64,000 nucleotides of DNA from Chamaelirium japonicum (GCA_947650365.1 CANTAL010000004.1:1268501-1332500); one strand, 5' to 3'; shown: positions 21,850 to 36,392, numbered from the stretch's first letter. The notes: a model not told the origin generated them from the letters alone. Program-made: numbers and translations.

Positions 21850-23530
21850 AGTATCCGCCGTTGTTTTTGTCCCTTCCGTGCTTCGCGCTTTCTCGGCTAT
21901 AGGGTTTTTGGCTTCGTTCCTCGGTCTTCGTGTCTTCCTCGATCCTTGCTTGACCTCAGCGTCCTTGATCATCGGTTCATGGCGTCGATCGTCCTTTTGG
22001 CATCGGCTTTGGCTTTGGCTTTCGGCTTTGGCTTGGCTTTGGCGTGGCTCTGGCTTTTGCTTTGCTTTGGCGCTTGCGCTTGGACGTAGACGGGGGGAGA
22101 CTTGCGATGCTTTCGTTCTTCCAGACTTTGTGTCGTATCGGCTAGAACGTGCGGTGCTTTTGCTCGTGACCGGTGTAGTCGCTTGGCTTTGGCACTTGCG
22201 TTGCTTTGGTGCGGGCTTTACCGGGGCTTTTGCTTTGGCTTCTTGCGTGGACTTTTGCTTCGGTGTCGACTCGATCTTCTTCTCGAACGGCGGTGGCGAT
22301 TTCTTCAAGGCTTCTGGCTTCCTCGACAGTTTAGGTGTCGGCTAGACTTTGCTTCTTCCCCGAGCTTCTTTGGCGTGATCGAAGTCGAAGCGTACCTTTG
22401 AAGACAGCGAGGGTGGCACCGATCTCCGTGCGATGGTTGTAGCGTCGGCTTTGCTTTGAAGACGACGGGTGTAGCGAAGACTTTGCTTCTCTTCTTCTCC
22501 GGGCTTCTTCGATGTGATCAGATTCGAAGGGGTCTTTTGAAGACGGCGGGGGTAGCACAGATCTCCGTGCGACGGTTGTAGCGTCGGCTTTGCTTTGAAG
22601 ACGACGGGTGTAGCGACGCTTCGGGTGTTCCTCTCCAAGCTTTCTTCTTCGTGGATGGAGTAGACGTTTGTCGAAGGCAACAGGTGATGACGCTTCGGTC
22701 TTCTTCGCTGGGCTTTTGGGCTTGATCGGAGTCGAAGGCTTGTTTGAGATGACAGGGTGGTGCCGCTCCGATCTTCTTCTTCGGCCTTTGCTTCTGGTGT
22801 CTTCGGATTCGAAGGGTTCTTCTTCTCCGAGCTTTCTTCTTCGTGCACGGAGTCGAAGGCTTGATCTTTCTTGTGCAAGGGTCTTCACGTTGATGAGGGC
22901 TTTCAATGGACTAAGCCGGTCCCGAAGGGATAGGCTTGCCCGTGCCTCGTGAAGCCTTGGGTCGATGAAGAGTGCGTCTCCTCTTCTGCAGAGCTTCCTC
23001 GCTTTGTCTTTAGCTTGCGACCTCTGACCCTTTCGACCTGGCGACGGTTGTGGCGTCGGCTTCTCCTCCGGGCGTATTCGGCGTAATCGGAGTTGAAGGC
23101 TTTGTTGAAGATGACGGGTGTAGCGCCGTTTCGTTTTTCTTCTCCGGGCTTTTGAGCTTGATCGGAGTCGAAGGCTTGTTGGAGACGACGAGGTGATGCC
23201 GCTTCGTTCTTCTTCTCCGGCCTTTGCTTCTGGCGTCTTTGGAGTCGAAGGGTTGTTGGAGACGACGGGGTGATGCCGCTCCGATCTTCTTCTCCGGCCT
23301 TTGCTTCTGGCGTCTTCGGAGTCGAAGGGTTCTTCTTCTCCGAACTTTCTTCTTCGTGCACGGAGTCGAATGCTTGATCTTCTTGTGTAAGGGTCTTCAC
23401 TTTGATGAGGACTTTCAATGGACTAAGCCGGTCCCAAAGGGATAGGCTTGCTCGTGCCTCGTGAAGCCTTGGGTCGATGAAGGGCGCGTCTCCTCCTCTG
23501 TAGAGCTTCTTCGCTTCGGTCTTCAATCTT
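21850..23530 (-). repeat. diverged repeats with charged frames inside the LTR
   Basis: Repeats with GAAGACGACGGGTGTAGCG and CTTCTTCTCCGGGCTT fill the stretch. A 110-bp block containing GGACTAAGCCGGTCCC and CTCGTGAAGCCTTGGGTC occurs at about 22905 and 23424, so about 518 bp is duplicated. Minus-strand frames read KKPSTP-like and Arg/Lys/Glu-rich peptides without a recognisable domain. Confidence 0.6.
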
Positions 23531-23559
23531 CCACCCTTTTGAGCCTTCCCCCTCCCCCT

Positions 23560-23568
23560 CTATTTATA
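23560..23568 (-). promoter_or_regulatory. TATA box of the 2.67-kb LTR
   Basis: TATAAATAG on the minus strand, about 0.7 kb from the LTR start, followed by CCTCTCTCC-like sequence. It would drive transcription toward lower coordinates, into gag. Confidence 0.55.
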
Positions 23569-23844
23569 GGTGAAGGGGGGAGGAGAGAGATATGGGAAGT
23601 TTATTTGAATCCCTTTAATATCTCTCCCATAACTACCCAAGATTTATTCTTCAATTGAAGAGGGGAATAAACCTTTATTTGCTTTCCTTTTCTGGCGGGG
23701 TAATTATGGCTCAATCATTTTTTGATTTATTTTGAATCTTGCACATAAAGTCGATGGCGACCCGGCTTCATTTCTTGTCCGTCAGATCGAGGGATCGGCG
23801 CAGATCCACGCATAAGTAGACGTCATACGCAACCTCCCCCCACG

Positions 23845-23943
23845 CATGGCGGTCTTTCTTTCCTTTTTCTTCTTTTCTTTCCTTTCTTTCTTTTCTTTCC
23901 TTTTCTTTCTTTCTTTTCTTTCCTTTTCTTTTCTTTTCTTTGC
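23845..23943. repeat. polypyrimidine tract (CTTTT-type)
   Basis: About 95 bases of almost pure C/T made of TTTCTTTCC and TTTTCTTT steps, within the U3 of the LTR. Open frames here are composition artefacts. Confidence 0.85.
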
Positions 23944-24067
23944 ATGGTCGGCCACCCCCCTAAAGGGGTTCGGACTTCAAGAAGGGGGCCGTGTGGGCCC
24001 CACTTGGGGATGGGCCCACCCGGCCTCTTGTTTGGCGCAGGTCGGGTCCGGTTTTCCCCCTTGAGTC

Positions 24068-24256
24068 GGTGCATGCGAGTCGAGTTCGGGTCCGAGTGCG
24101 TGTCGGGTTTGCGTCCGCAGTGGTGCATGCAAGTCGGGTCCGGGCCCGAGTGCGTGTCAGGTTTGCATCCGAATTGGTGCATGCAAGTCGGGTCCGGGCC
24201 CGAGTGTATGTTGGGTTTGCCTCCGAATTAGCGCATGCAAGTCGGGTTCGGGTTAG
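24068..24256. repeat. 54-bp tandem repeat at the LTR end
   Basis: Three and a half units with GTGCATGCAAGTCGGGTCCG and GAGTGCGTGTCGGGTTTGC. It lies 20-200 bases inside the LTR start. Confidence 0.8.
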
Positions 24257-24276
24257 ACACAATTTGTGTGTCTACA

Positions 24277-24702
24277 TCTACCCCAAATAGATAGGACATG
24301 GCTTGATGGTTATGGTCGCCTTGTTTATGGTAGTATTCTCCCCACCCCCTTAGTCTCTTTCCATTGAGAAACCATATGGGCATGCATAGTTCAACGGTTT
24401 CAACCTAAACAGTGGGAACAGGCTTAAAACTATAATAGTATCTTCTCTCAAAAAAAAAAAAAAAACTATAGTAGTATGACAGTTTACAGGATCCAAGAAG
24501 CACAACCATAACTAAAGCCCATTCACTCATGTTTCATGCTGAACAAAGGGTGCAAGATCAGAGTTTTTAAAAAAAAAAAAAATTGGAGAGGTGTGTGTGT
24601 GTGGGTGGGGGGGTGGGGGGGGTGGGAGGGGAGAACAATCAGACAGATCCTTCAAGAAAAAACACTTCACTTGGTTCACAGTAAAACTACATCCACATGG
24701 CC
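24277..24702 (-). other. 3' UTR and downstream flank of the NRL gene
   Basis: 426 bases between the stop codon of the NRL gene and the LTR at 24276. It contains A-rich tracts (24449, 24568) and a GT/G-rich stretch (24590-24635). No clear minus-strand AATAAA is seen, so the polyadenylation site is not placed. Confidence 0.4.
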
Positions 24703-25236
24703 TTAGTCATCTATAGACAACTGCTTCTTGTGCTTCGTAAGCTTTGGTTGCAGCTTCTTGACCGTGTCTATCCGATCGCTCACAGAACCATCCTGCACGC
24801 TGCACATCTGGGACTTGAACCCGAGCTTCCTCCGAAAGCTGCTGCTCCACCCGCTTTTCTCATGGGCCAACTTACCAATCTCCTGTTTCATGCTCGAGCA
24901 CTCCTTCTCGAGCTCAGAGACACGCATCCTCATGCTATCCATGCCCACCTTCAGGACCTGGTTCTCCCTGACAGCTGTTCCCCACCCGCCACCCTCACCA
25001 GAGGCGGGAACCCCGCTCTGCAGCTGCCTTGAACCATCGAGGTTGTCGGACATGAGGAGGCAGCCAGCGATTGAGCTCCTTAGCTGAAGCTGCTCGAAGA
25101 AGAGGACTTGGACAATGACTCGGAGTGGAAGCCTCTCGTTCTGTGCAGCATGAGTGCAGGCTTCCAACGAAAGCTTCTGGCAATCAATCAGCCGGCATAG
25201 TTGTTCTCTCTCGGACTCGGTTAGCCATGGGTGTGC
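24703..25236 (-). CDS. NRL gene, coding exon 4
   Basis: Acceptor TATGCAG before 25236; 177 codons and TAA at 24705-24703. It starts [14 protein letters not shown], the end of the NPH3 domain, then a Gly/Ser linker and a coiled-coil, basic C-terminus ending QLSIDD. Confidence 0.95.
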   Translation of the reverse strand, partial: AHPWLTESEREQLCRLIDCQKLSLEACTHAAQNERLPLRVIVQVLFFEQLQLRSSIAGCLLMSDNLDGSRQLQSGVPASGEGGGWGTAVRENQVLKVGMDSMRMRVSELEKECSSMKQEIGKLAHEKSGWSSSFRRKLGFKSQMCSVQDGSVSDRIDTVKKLQPKLTKHKKQLSIDD

Positions 25237-28200
25237 CTGCATATCAATTGATGAATAAAAATTTAGAGAAAAAGGTTGCAAAGGGGGCACAATGGCGGAT
25301 CAAACCAACATCAATCATATTCGTAAAGAGGGACTGATTCTTGGAAAGCATCCATAAGAAGGGTAAATTGCTGCTAGCATGATCAGAAGATACATAGTGA
25401 GCAATCAATTCTTAGGTTTTTTTTTTTATTTCAACTCTCCTACATAACCCTTAGTAATCAATGCTTGGTTATGAACCATTTGTTCCACGATGAAACATGA
25501 TTTTTTCGGTTGGCACCTTTGAAACTGTCTAAAAGATAAAGAATGATCTCAACCTAATCGAAAAGATGCAACCTTCAAACCATTGCATTCAGAGATACAA
25601 GTGAGCGTTGTTCATACCTTCAGGTATATATCTATTGCACGATACAACCCATCATCCAATGGTCGAGCATAATCTGGTATTGCAGCAGCCAAATACTGAA
25701 ACTTTGGTAGCTTTAAATTAACATCGGGTGCGATCTCCGCCAGATACCCGTCGATCAGTTTGGCGACCGTTGTTATCGGAGTCAGAGATGGCGAGCCCAT
25801 GAACCGCTCATCATCAACTAAGCAAGGGGGGGAGGCCTCACCGGTCGCCTGATCGATGGCTAAGAAATGCTCAAGAACCCGTTGAATGCAGTCAACATCA
25901 TAGAGCGTTTCTATGGAGTAAGAGACATTGGGTATCAACAAATCCTCCAAGGTGGCCTGGTCCAGGTGCATCCCTATCCTTCTCTCCAGGTTCGACGTAC
26001 AAGAAGAACTGGCTCGAAGAATCAAAGCAGTGCGGAGAATATCAAACAAAATCTTAGTCGATGCGACACCCGTTTGCATTGGCAACAACCTATCAATCTC
26101 TTCGATGAGATGCTTCTGTTCTTCCTCACCCAGTGGGGCCGTCATAGAGCTGGGCGCCGTCCAGCTGCTGGCTTCACGGACACTGTGACGCCTGTTGAGC
26201 CCCGGCAGATACCTTTTGGCATAAGAAGTCAGGGAGCCAGTGATGATCTCCTGTCTGATGCCTCGAGATTCCATGGCAGAGATCAACCTCTTATACATGG
26301 GAAGACTCAACGATGACACATCCTCATACCACCAATCCGAACTGAAATTTCTCGGCCTGGCTCCCGTGCTTATACCATTCCACAAGACACTCCCGCCGGG
26401 GCTCTGCATGGGACCGTGCTCCACTATGGGCCATCCGAATAAGCTCGGATCCGTGCATGCTTTTACAGCTATCGACTGGATGCACCTCTTCACGATCTGC
26501 AGATCTTCAGCGTAAGGGAGAACATCGCCACATGTGTGGAGGGCTTTTATGGAATCTTTCCAGTTACATAGAACTACCTGATTAAGGAAGATTTCAGCCT
26601 GAGCAATAAGATTACCCTCTGCAATTTCTTCTGTCATTTCAAGATGCTCAGCCGCGCAGCGTAGGTGGACAACATTCGAGGAAGTGAGCTCCAACTTCAC
26701 ACCATAGCAGAACTTAGCAATGAGCTCAAATACCTTTGCCCCGCCGGGAACGTCAGAGAGCTGTATGACACAACCCTCTTCTCCCTCATCACATTTCTCC
26801 CTGATCGATTTTTCCAGGACACTGCTCTTGGATAGGAGAGGGAACTGGAAGGATGAGTGGAAGACATGATACAGAGTCTATTAGTATTCAGATAATCCAT
26901 TAGTGTTGGGACTATAAACAGAGGAAGAGAGGGGAGGGAAATGATATATTAGCTTGGACATGCCAATACACAAATTGACGAAAATCCTAACATATATGAG
27001 GATGAAGGTTTTCTATTTCTAGAAACAAGAAAAAGGTTAAGGAAATAAGCATTCTTGCTACTGTGCTTATACCCTGGTAAAAAAAAGTTACAAGATCGTA
27101 CAATTTTTTTTGTTACACTCGAAACAAATTCTAGCGAGAAAATTTTAGGAGACTTAGTGATAGGTCCTTGCAACTGTTCATATTTAGTGTTAAGGGAGGA
27201 CAACGTTTCGGTTTTACACCAGGTCCCTCCTAAAAAGATGTGTTACAAGTCGCATGTTGGTTTTTCCCCCTCTTCAAATGACAAAACTGCCATAATTCTA
27301 AAATCACATAGAACAACAATTTGGTAGAAAAATAGTAACAATTCTTTAGGAACTCACATTTCACTGCAGCAACTACAGTGATTTCACTGTAGCAGCTGCA
27401 ATGATTTCACTGTAGCAGTTATTAAGACTGATACAATGAAATCATTCTAGCTCCTACAGTAATTTGCTACAGTATTTTATTGTAGTAATTGTTACTCTGC
27501 AGATTCTTACACTTGCTATAGTAATATCACTGCAGTATATTGTTACTCTTTGCCGATTGTTGCTCTCTTTTTTCCGAATTGTTACTCTTCTATGTGATTT
27601 CCCTGTATGCATATAGAGGTAAAATGGACATTTCCAAATGAAAGAACATAATCGTTAAATGCTACAAAAATAAGGATTATTTGAGCATTTTCATTCACCT
27701 ATAGTAACCTGCGGGCTCTGTCTATGAGCTAGCTCGAACATGTCTTTTGACTACACAAATTTATCCTTGAAAAAGGTTTTCCACATATTCCCGGAGAAGG
27801 CGAACTTCAATTTAAAGGACATACTTTGTGATGATCAGTCATGATTTTCTATTAACAGAAAGATGTAAGTTTATCAAGAAAAGACGCTCAGCGCTCACGC
27901 ATAAAAACAGGATTTGCTTCCATTTCTCAAAAGACAAATAAGGAATATGCAATGTGCAACAACTTATTCCGTGCACAGACTCGGACTAACATTCTCATGA
28001 GAAAGAATGATGAGTAGAACCAGATTGCAGTATATCAGTTAAGAGTTAACTATAAAAGCACAAGACAGATTTTTTATTGTAATTTGTGAAGGATTTCACC
28101 TTGTGAAGATGAAAGGTCATCTCCTCAACTTCTAAAGTAACATCGCTGGGAAGGCCAGTTGTGCAGAACCTGCCATGTGCACAAACCCAAAAAAAATGAA

Positions 28201-31200
28201 AAAATGACAGATACCACAGCAGTGTAAGCATGGACATAGATCATACCAACAATATCCTGAATGTTGTTTATGAAACATCGATATAACAGTCGAGTGAATT
28301 TTAATACATAGCTAACTTTGAACATTGAAGTAATGAAAAACTCGAGTGAATTTTAATACATAGCTAACTTTGAAGTCATGAAAAACTTAGGATACTCAAT
28401 TATAGTGGCATCCATGCAGACTATATCATGCTGTTAAATCTGAAGCTTCAATGCAGTTGGCCGACAACAAAAAATAATAATAATAAAAGATCATATGGGG
28501 ACAAGCCATTCAGTCTCTCATCATGGTAACACCAGAATACATATTCAGACAATGTGAATCAGTAGAATTTAGAAAAAATATCATGCAACAAAGACAAAGT
28601 CCTATAAACACATCATCTGCGTAGTGCAAATCCAGGAGGACCATGTCAAGCCAAAATTCCAACAATAAGTTAACTGGCCAAAGCAACTAATGAATGTTTT
28701 CCATGTGCACAACCTTTCCAAACGGTTCTCAAAAACTTGAGAGGCAATAATCGAGAAATACATTGAGTATTCCCCACACCATCTTAGCAAGTGGTAGGGT
28801 CAAAGTCAAAATTAGATTGCTTACCATATTAGGTTCAGGCCGTAGACTCGTAATATCCAACCAGGTGGGGTATGATCAGATGAACCTACACAGGTACTAT
28901 AGGTCTGATATCTCAACAATGTCAACAATCTGGCTGAAACTATGGGCAAGACCATATAAAGCCTAAACACACTGAACACATCTAAGTGGGCATGTGAAAT
29001 TCTTATTGGCTCTGTTTGGTTTGAAGTAAAACGGATTCAAGTAAAAGTATAGGAATTATATTCCATCTACCATATTGAATTTGCTAAAGCAAGAGGAGAG
29101 GGGAAGTATTTTTGCGGTATCATCTCTCCCAAACTGTCATTCTAATTTATTCCAGATCTCCTTGACACTAGGAACCAGGAGATAGATTTCATACAATTTA
29201 AGAGAAAGAACGCTTAGCAGTTGGTTTTTACAATGGTAGCAAAGCTCATTTTTAGGCAAGGGTTTATTTGATCCATTCACCTTTTGGATGCGCCAAAGAA
29301 CAGGAACCTCCTCTTTTTCAGAAGATTCGGGTAGTTCAGATAATCCCGAAATTGCTGGAAGTAGACCCAATGCATTGAACCAGTAACGGGCTTGGGATTT
29401 CCACCTATTATAGTCTTTTCCATTAAAGAGTTTGGGGTTTAGCTAGGGATTCCATTGAGGTTTGGCCCATCTTAAATTTGTTATTAGGCAAATGGGTGGG
29501 CTAAAACCAAACCTGAAAGAGGTACAACCAATTATATAAGCTAGAGATCAAATGAGTACGAACAAGATTCAAAAAAGTGCAACAAGTATAATGCAGGACA
29601 TTAAACTTGTGATAAATTACTTCCATAGAACCCCAATAGAAGAAGTTTTAGCCTTCTGGAGGTAAACAACAAAAAATATTGTCTAGCTAAAAGAATTAAC
29701 AATTTAGATAACTAAGAACTAATGCTAGCAATATAGCTAAATTAGAACTAAAGCACAATATATTGCTTTTGATTTTCAACGAAGATAATCTTCGAGATTG
29801 TTAGAAATTTTTTGTACGCTGAAAAACACAAGTAATAAATCATTAGTAATATAAATAGATTAGTCAAAATTGAGGAAAATATATCAACCCTTGGTTTCAA
29901 CGAAGTGAGCGCAAGGCTTCTTCCCTCTTATGCAGGGTTGTACAAGATAGATCTACGAGGATAATCGCCCGTTCAGCAGCACAACGACCAAACGAGATGG
30001 ACCGCGAGTCGACTAAGAACCAAGAATAAAGCACAAAGTTGAAAGAAAAAAACCAAGAGAGATGAGTTTTATTTTGAGGAAGAAGAGGAGAATTTTTCAT
30101 ATATCTTAATCTTTACAATACTTTTTGGAAACAAATAGGTACCTTGGAAGTGATGTTGCAGTTGCACGTTAGAGCCCATTCAATGCTCTAAAAGGTAACT
30201 AAAGCAATAGCCACAAGAGCCTATTCAATGCTCTAAAGGGAAACAGGGAAATGGAACCAATGCAATAGCCATAAAAGACTTTAATGCTCTAACGGGCAGC
30301 ACATTAAAGGAAATAATCCCATAACCCATCACAGCTAGGTCAAAAAGAAATATTTTATTTTGAATTTATTTATTTGATCCAACACATTCCAAGGGCTTTG
30401 ACGAGATCAACATAAGGGCAATGCTAATCCAACTAACAAAATTAGACAACTTTCACTAAACCAACCACGAGCATGAGACAAGATAAAAGGAAAAGTAGGC
30501 TGGAGGGAGGAGGTTTAGATGTGCAACAACAATACAAATCCAGCCATTTGAATGCCATTAACTCAAAATTTCTTCACGAGTGGTTGTGTATTTAGATACT
30601 AGGACATCCGATCTCAAATACCCCTAGTTCAAAAAAAAATCATCTTCTGGTAAAATTGAGATTATTCAGCTCGGAATCCTCAAGTAGCTAATGTACAACA
30701 CATGAGGATGTTTCTCCAAGTAAAGTAGTAGGTCTAATATGTGAATCAATGATCATACTTTTGTTGGTTATAGTACATTTTGGTGCCCCTATTGCATGTT
30801 GACAGTTGAAAGTTGAAGTGATCAACATGGCTGACAAGAATCATAAAGGATTTTTTTTATTTTTGAAATAGAGCTTTTCTTTACATAAAGGAAGCAAAGC
30901 CATTTAAGAAATCATCCCATTCCATGATATTAAGGAAGAAGAGCGCGACAAAGCAAATATGTCTAGGGAATACCACATGTCCACAAGCCTAGACCCCTCT
31001 ATCTATGTGTAATACCCCAATTCAAAAATTCCCTTTTTAAAGGTCAATCAAAGCTTGTTCAAGCAAACCTAATCATAGATTGCTCGAACAAAAATCCAAC
31101 GGTGCCAATGTGTCCGTCTAGGCAAAATGGTCGAACACCATATATAAAGTTTTATCATTTGACCTCATATAGGTTATTTAAAAATTAATAAAAACTAAAG

Positions 31201-34200
31201 TAAAATAATGTTGTTGGTAAGTTTGGAATTGTAGCCATCTAATACCCCACCAAACCACTTAACCAGACAATGATTATTGGAATATTATCTACAGAAATAT
31301 TATATAAACCTAGCTATCATATCCGAATTAGTTAAAAGCCCCTCAAATTACCCATTAATCAGTTGCTTAAACCTTTTCGCATTCAAAACTGTTATAATAT
31401 TAAAAAGATAATTGACCGGAATTGCATTTAAATGCCTGGGCTTTTGGGATATTGTAAAACAGTATAAAAGGGACCAACCTCCCCTCTTCCTTCTTCACAA
31501 GTCCCAAGGAGGGAGCCACCACCCAACCAAAACTCCAGCCACCTACCCTTCCGCCATCAACCCTCGGCCATCGCACCACCTGCCAGCTCGGCGTAGCTCC
31601 AGCGACCATTGCCTGTCTCCACCGCCACCGAAGCACCACCGGCACCACCCGTCTTCGTCGCTAGTCGTCGTCCCGCCACCGAATCGTCGGACCACCAGAC
31701 CATCGTCTTACGTCGCTGCCGGACACCATCCGGCCGCCATCGCTCGCTGCCATCAGGTAGTGGGCCAAGCGCAAATAGTATAGACCCAACCCTATGCACA
31801 CAAAGGATTAGTTTGGGAGGAAGCTCATTAATTAATCTTAAAGAGTCTAAGTCATCTAGCTAACCCAAACTCAATCAAATTGGAAGAGAGCTAAGTAGAT
31901 TTATTAGGTTAAATTAGATCAAGTAGACTAACCTGACTCAAGCTCATCTCAAGTGGGTTCAACCAGTTGGTTGGACTCAGTTGTTCCAGTTTTAATAAAA
32001 GAAGACCTATAACTAAATACAACCCAGGCTGATATCTAGGGGGCAACCCAGATTCATGAATTAAATGTATAAGGGCCTTTATGGCCATAACCTAAGCAAA
32101 GTAGCACAGAATTCAATTCCGTCTGTGGCCACAAACTCGTGGCGCCTGGCACCAAGACGAACCTACTGGCATTCAGGAATAGTAAAACCAGACACCCCCC
32201 CCCCCCTCCCCCAAAAGGTAAAATTACCATTATGCCCCCCCATAGGGTAATTAGGCCATAACTTTCTTGATCGGGCTTGGAATTGAGTTTCGTTCGTGAC
32301 TAACCATTCGTGGTATCGAACCCAACATTTTGACAACAATATATTTTTCAATTAGTACACTAATCATTATAATACCATACTCAGGGATACCCAACTCCAA
32401 AGGAATACCGAAAGGGGAAGTCAACTCATTCTAAAACTAGGTAGGGGAGTTGAGCTAATGCCTTTTGTGTTCAATTATATACTAGGAATGTTTAATTTAC
32501 ACTAAGTTGATTCATATGAGTATTTTGACCCGTAAAAAGGCATGGGGATTGCTTGAAAGACCCTAAGTGTGAGGCTAGCCTCGTGGTGACTAAAAACCCT
32601 CAAGTGTGGGGCTAGCATGGAAGACCCTAAGTGTGAGGCTAGCCAAGTGTGACTAAATGCCCTTGGTGGGGAGACCAGCCTGGTAAATGGTCTCAGACCA
32701 GGACAATTACTCAATGAATAACTTAAGCTGTACTTTACTCGTTTCTAAGTATATTTGACTAGCTAGAGTATTAAGCATCATGAACTTAGTGAGTCTGTGT
32801 TGTAAGACTCAACCCCCTACAGATTGTGTGTTGTCAGATCCTAACCCTACAGGACTGGAGAGTACACCAGATGGAGAAAACCTAGTTAAGACCGGAGATC
32901 CGCTCCATGAAACATGGGTGGAGCCTGCAGGCGAGACTGAGCAGTGAGGAGAACCCGAGGAAATAAATAATTGTATTTTCTATTTAATTTTGAAAGCAAT
33001 GTAATCGTGGAATTATTAATGAAAAGTTGTGTTTCCCTCTTATCTGTGCGTTGGAATTTATGCCAAGTTGTTTTTCTCTTCTAACCCCTGTCTATTATAG
33101 GTTGCCTAAATCCTTAAAATATTAGGACGATATAACTTGGTATCAGAGCCTAGAGAGTTAGAAAACATTGATTTAGAACCAATGTTTTAACTATTTGGTG
33201 TCCATGTCAGTCGACCAAAAAAAGAAAAAATTTTGTTTTTCGGTAATTTGTCGGTGGAAAAATTGTAAAATAAAAAAGATAAATTTTGGTGGAAATATTT
33301 TGTTTTTCGGTCAAATTTCGGTGTCTTTCGATGGAAATTTATCGTTTTTTAGTCAGATTTTGATTTTGTTCGTTTGATATGAAAAAGATGGAATATTTCA
33401 GCAATACTTCAGGATAAAGATGACAGTAAAATATTGTCTATTATGAAAAAAAAATCAAAATTGAGAAAAAATGTAACTTCTTACTGATAAAGATGAGTTT
33501 TGTTTTGTTAAAAAAGAATAAAATTTGCAATGAAATTGTCTAGAAAAAAAAGCAATGTTGAATTTCAGTCAAATGTCGATCATTTCGGTCAAATATCGAT
33601 CATTTCGGTCGACATTTCATTATGTCGGAAGAAAATTTGGTACTATTAAAAATTCAGTCAATTTCTATGTCGGACCCTTGAAAAAAAGACATATTTCGAT
33701 GATTTTGTAAGAAATTTGTCGACATTTGATTCCATGTTTAGAATATCAATAATCTAGTCACTTAACCTAGAAGACAAGTTAGGTTCAATATAGTTAAGGC
33801 AAGCCTAGGCGCCCGCCTAAGGCGAGAGGCGAGGCAAGGGCGCCTCGCCTGGATTGAGGCGAGAGCAGGTATATAAGTCGGCTTGAGACGCCCACCTTAC
33901 ACCCTGAGACGGTCGAGGCACGAGGCGGTCGAGGTGCCCGCCTTATCTAATTGACGGTTTAGGTTGAAGCCAAATTGAATCACAACCGTCCTTTCGCATG
34001 ACATTTGGGACTGAGTGTTTCACTAGTCGTGCTAGGTGTAACGGACAGTTGTGATTCAATTTTAGCTAACCTATCTGATCCTATGAGTTTATAAAAAGAT
34101 AAAAAAAGAACTCGTGATGATCGGACAAGCTAGGGTTTAAACTTTGGGGCCGCCTTCAGCGTCAGTCGCGAAGTGAGTATAATGTTGCCCATCAAAACTC

Positions 34201-36312
34201 TCCTCTCAGTTTTTTAATTCATATTTTTATTCAGTTGTATAGTGCTATAATTCTTTATATGTTTACTTCATATCTTCAATTCACATTTTTTACATCTTAC
34301 TTACAGACATCCAGTCCTAGATCCCAACCTATATTATTTAGATTTTATAGTTTTTAAGATGAGGATGATATAGATTATAGAACTTGATGATGATGAATTT
34401 TATTAATGTTTGATGGCACATGCTATATGATTATGTGAACTTATTTCAACTAGTCATTTTATATTGTGTGTATATATATATATTTATTTATTTATTTATT
34501 TTTGCATGCCTTATTTCAATCAAGCGCACACCTCGCCTCTCACCTCAGGCGCCAGTAAGGTTGAGCGCCTTGAGTCCGCCTTAACGCCTTGACTACACTA
34601 GGTTCATGTGAATTAGATGTACGTACACGAAACCTAGATTATTGAGACATTGATAATCTAAGATACTTAATCTAGAGAACAAAGTAGATATACCTGAACC
34701 TAGATTTAAAAATTTTCTTTTAAGTATGTTATAATATCTTTCGATGCCTAGGTCTAAGAAAATAACATAAGTCGCTAGGAAGTATATCAATTAGCCATAT
34801 GATCACTAAAGAAGAGTTAGAAGCTAGCTAGGCATATAGGTTAAGAAAGTAAATCTTTCTCAAAGATTGAACAAAAGCCTAGGGTAATTGCTCGCCAAAA
34901 CTCAAGCCAAGACCTCCACCATGGTATTCAAAGTGGTTAAGGCTTCAATGCTATAGTGGAAAGTACGAACTTCTAAAATTAAGTTTTTGTGTGTCAAAGA
35001 CTAATAGTCAACCCCTTTCCCGTGCTACCTGAAACCTGGCCAAAGTGTTAGAAGATTACCTAAGTTCATTTGAAAATATGAATCGCGACGAGATTAGTTT
35101 AACACAAGAATAGTACCGTCCATTCAGTAGTAAATCGATGGTTGAGAATGATTACTAGTAGGATCAAGTCAAAATAAGTTGTTCCAACAACTCGTAAGAA
35201 AAATTCACCAAAAATATTTCTTGAAGAGCATTTCTTTAAGATGACCCAAGATAAGAGTGCTCCAAAATAACCTAATAAAATATTATTTTAAAGATTTTAG
35301 ATTCCTCAGGATCACATAATATTAGATTCTTATGGACCTATGCATGAGATACTGAATTTCAAGTTGCTTCGAATATTAATACATTATTAGGTCTATGATA
35401 TTTAGGATCAGAGATGGTCATCATGAATCGGAATCGAGTTCGAAGGAAAGGGCTACCTGGGGTTAAGTAGAGTCATCCCTTGAAGGGAAAAGGGCTACTA
35501 ACTTTCAGCGTGAAGCAATTTAGAGTTGAACCACCTAGAACATCGATTGCGAGAACTTGGTGATTTATACCTGTCTTAAATAATCAGGAGACCTAATGGG
35601 AAGAGTTTGATAGTTCTGAAGTCTTCATAATTCTTCGGGACGAAAAGGAGAAAAGAAAATTTTTGTTACAGTAGGGAAAAAAGAAACCCTTCTCTCTTTG
35701 GTAGCAACCCAGGTCTACCACTTACCACCCAAACAGACATTAGATTTTAGAGTTTGCATCCACATCGATCTCTAACTCCCTGTGGAATAACTCACTAAAA
35801 AAAAAAACCAGATGAACTACTAGAGAAAGGAATCTTCCAATCAAACACCTCATCTTGGCTATATCTGATTTTGTCTAGAAAAACGTTCCAAAAAAATTAC
35901 AACAGTAAGAACAATGTGGTTGTAGTCACTAGTAAGTTCCTATCTTCATCGGAACAATGCGGTTGTAGTCACTAGTAAGTTCCTATTTTCATCGATCACA
36001 ATAACCAGAGTCACGAGGATTGTTCCTAATGGTAACTCTTTAGGGTTGACACCTTGGACCCTCTTATAACAAGAAGCTCATGATTTCTAGTTGAATTTCA
36101 AGCTTAGTAAAAGTTCACAAGCCATAGGATTATCATAAAGTGATTCTCGAATCATCAACTAGTTTTTATCTCCTGATGCGTAGGAAGACCCCCATAAGAA
36201 ACCCAAACCAACATTATTAATTATACAGACGCTTTCAAGGCCGAAGATGCTTTCTAACAGCTTTAACCGTCACAGAGGAAACTCAGTGCTGGCACCAATG
36301 GGTACAAAATAT

Positions 36313-36392
<80 letters not shown>

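Larger units (their letters stand above)
21605..24276 (-). mobile_element. 2.67-kb 5' LTR of the gag-protease element
   Basis: On the minus strand it begins TGTAGACACACAAATTGTG at 24276 and ends CTTATACA at 21605, just before the PBS-like site. It has TATAAATAG at 23568-23560, AATAAA near 21639, and GC-rich tandem repeats and a polypyrimidine tract in U3. The U5 side is unusually long and repetitive, with frames rich in Arg, Lys and Glu. The bases just outside (TCTAC, 24277-24281) may be a target-site duplication, but no partner LTR is in the window. Confidence 0.65.

Noticed and set aside
21844..22906. Lys/Arg-rich ORFs of 150-190 codons as nuclear proteins
   Set aside because: They lie in repeats inside an LTR, and several frames overlap with similar composition.
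25867..26515. Plus-strand ORFs of 86-149 codons over the NRL exon
   Set aside because: Shadows of exon 3 on the opposite strand.
28763..28966. 67-codon plus-strand ORF in intron 1
   Set aside because: Short, no family match recognised, no support.
31412..31863. Pro/His/Ser-rich ORFs downstream of the intronic TATA box
   Set aside because: C-rich leader of an LTR. Two frames overlap with similar composition and no domain is seen.
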